A stretch of DNA of 64,000 nt, from contig JACOUS010000041.1 of NCBI GenBank assembly GCA_016177735.1, forward strand, positions 1 through 64,000. The letters run 5' to 3'. Both the position numbers and the translations under genes were made by a program. The notes below the pieces were generated by a model that searched no databases, was not told the DNA's origin, and was given only the letters and a program-made list of their open reading frames with translations. This document shows, piece by piece, positions 63,631 through 64,000 of the stretch. Origin of the DNA: Ignavibacteriales bacterium (GTDB lineage Bacteria > Bacteroidota > Ignavibacteria > Ignavibacteriales > Melioribacteraceae). Positions within the stretch are counted from its first letter, which is position 1, and each line of letters opens with the position of its first letter.

Positions 63631-64000
63631 ATGAAAGAGATCAGATTCAGACTGTTCCTCATTATCGGCGCCATCGCTCTCAGCCTTTACCTCCTCTATC
63701 CTACATATCAAGATTACCAGAACGGCAATGAAGTAACTGAAAAATTGAAAAGTATTCAGGATAGTGTTAAAAAGAGCTCGCCCGTTATATCCAACCTGGA
63801 ATTAAAAGAATTTATTCAGGACAAAAAAGACAGCATACTTACAAGTAACCCTGACTATAAAAGTGCACGCGAAAAAAGAATTAAGCTCGGATTGGATCTG
63901 CAAGGCGGTATGTACATGGTAATGGAAGTTAACACTGCCAAATTACTTGAACGTCTCGCAAAAGATCCCGATGAGCAGTTTAAACAACTTCTTAATTATG
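63631..64000 (+). CDS. secD: Protein translocase subunit SecD (partial, cut by window edge)
   Basis: The first 123 residues are present. An N-terminal membrane helix (about residues 5-22, FRLFLIIGAIALSLYLLYP) is followed by a periplasmic part starting with KLGLDLQGGMYMVMEV near residue 90, the SecD signature that binds the translocating chain. SecDF uses the proton gradient to pull proteins out of the SecYEG channel. The gene continues beyond the window. Confidence 0.9.
   Translation, partial: MKEIRFRLFLIIGAIALSLYLLYPTYQDYQNGNEVTEKLKSIQDSVKKSSPVISNLELKEFIQDKKDSILTSNPDYKSAREKRIKLGLDLQGGMYMVMEVNTAKLLERLAKDPDEQFKQLLNY

Overview
The window looks like a chromosomal segment from the Ignavibacteria/Chlorobi side of the Bacteroidota (inference). 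Supporting signs: three secreted proteins end in a type IX secretion (T9SS) sorting domain with the NYPNPFNPxT motif; LpxC and FabZ are fused in one gene; the LPS/BamA assembly set is complete; coding sequence is AT-leaning. Several genes have clear Shine-Dalgarno sequences and TTGACA-type promoters. No rRNA, tRNA, CRISPR array, transposase or phage gene was found.

Layout. 1-4.6 kb (minus): nuoI, nuoH and a short nuoG of complex I, then an M16 zinc peptidase, closed by a terminator. 4.6-8.8 kb (minus): a toxin-antitoxin island around a C-GCAxxG-C-C redox protein and an AlaA-type aminotransferase. It holds an antitoxin with a frameshifted ParE toxin, a VapB antitoxin remnant, a PIN toxin preceding its Phd-type antitoxin, and an RHH/MazF pair. 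8.8-11.8 kb (minus): a large protein joining receiver-like domains to a PEP-synthase-type ATP-binding domain. 12-26.6 kb (plus): an accessory surface/sensing region with an Ig-like lipoprotein, a propeller-type sensor kinase, a NarL-type regulator, and three T9SS-exported proteins (a triple-LamG protein, a LamG/purple-acid-phosphatase-like protein and a glycerophosphodiesterase with LamG/FN3/Ig modules). All three export genes share a 25-bp upstream element. 26.7-32.4 kb (minus): gdhA, a sugar transferase, an MlaE permease, a cation/proton antiporter with an EIIA-like tail, and a double universal stress protein. 32.7-35.2 kb (plus): ilvE, then lexA under a 48-bp perfect palindrome, followed by two small unknown genes.

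35.3-43.7 kb (plus) is an envelope operon: uppS, bamA, two skp-like genes, lpxD, lpxC-fabZ, lpxA and a lipoate-ligase-like gene. 44-56.3 kb continues with a propeller protein, the two ADP-heptose genes, tamB, rnr and a large protein that appears to combine a zinc-protease domain, a TolB-like propeller and an outer-membrane barrel. 56.4-64 kb holds an FmdB-type zinc ribbon, a lipoprotein, prs, rplY, pth, hppA, then rpsF-ssb-rpsR-rplI behind a candidate S6:S18 leader, and the start of secD.

The housekeeping part builds lipid A and the heptose core, assembles outer-membrane proteins (BamA, Skp, TamB) and supplies energy (complex I, membrane pyrophosphatase). The most novel-looking parts are the receiver/PEP-synthase fusion, the protease-propeller-barrel protein, the coordinated surface phosphoesterase locus, and the decaying toxin-antitoxin island.
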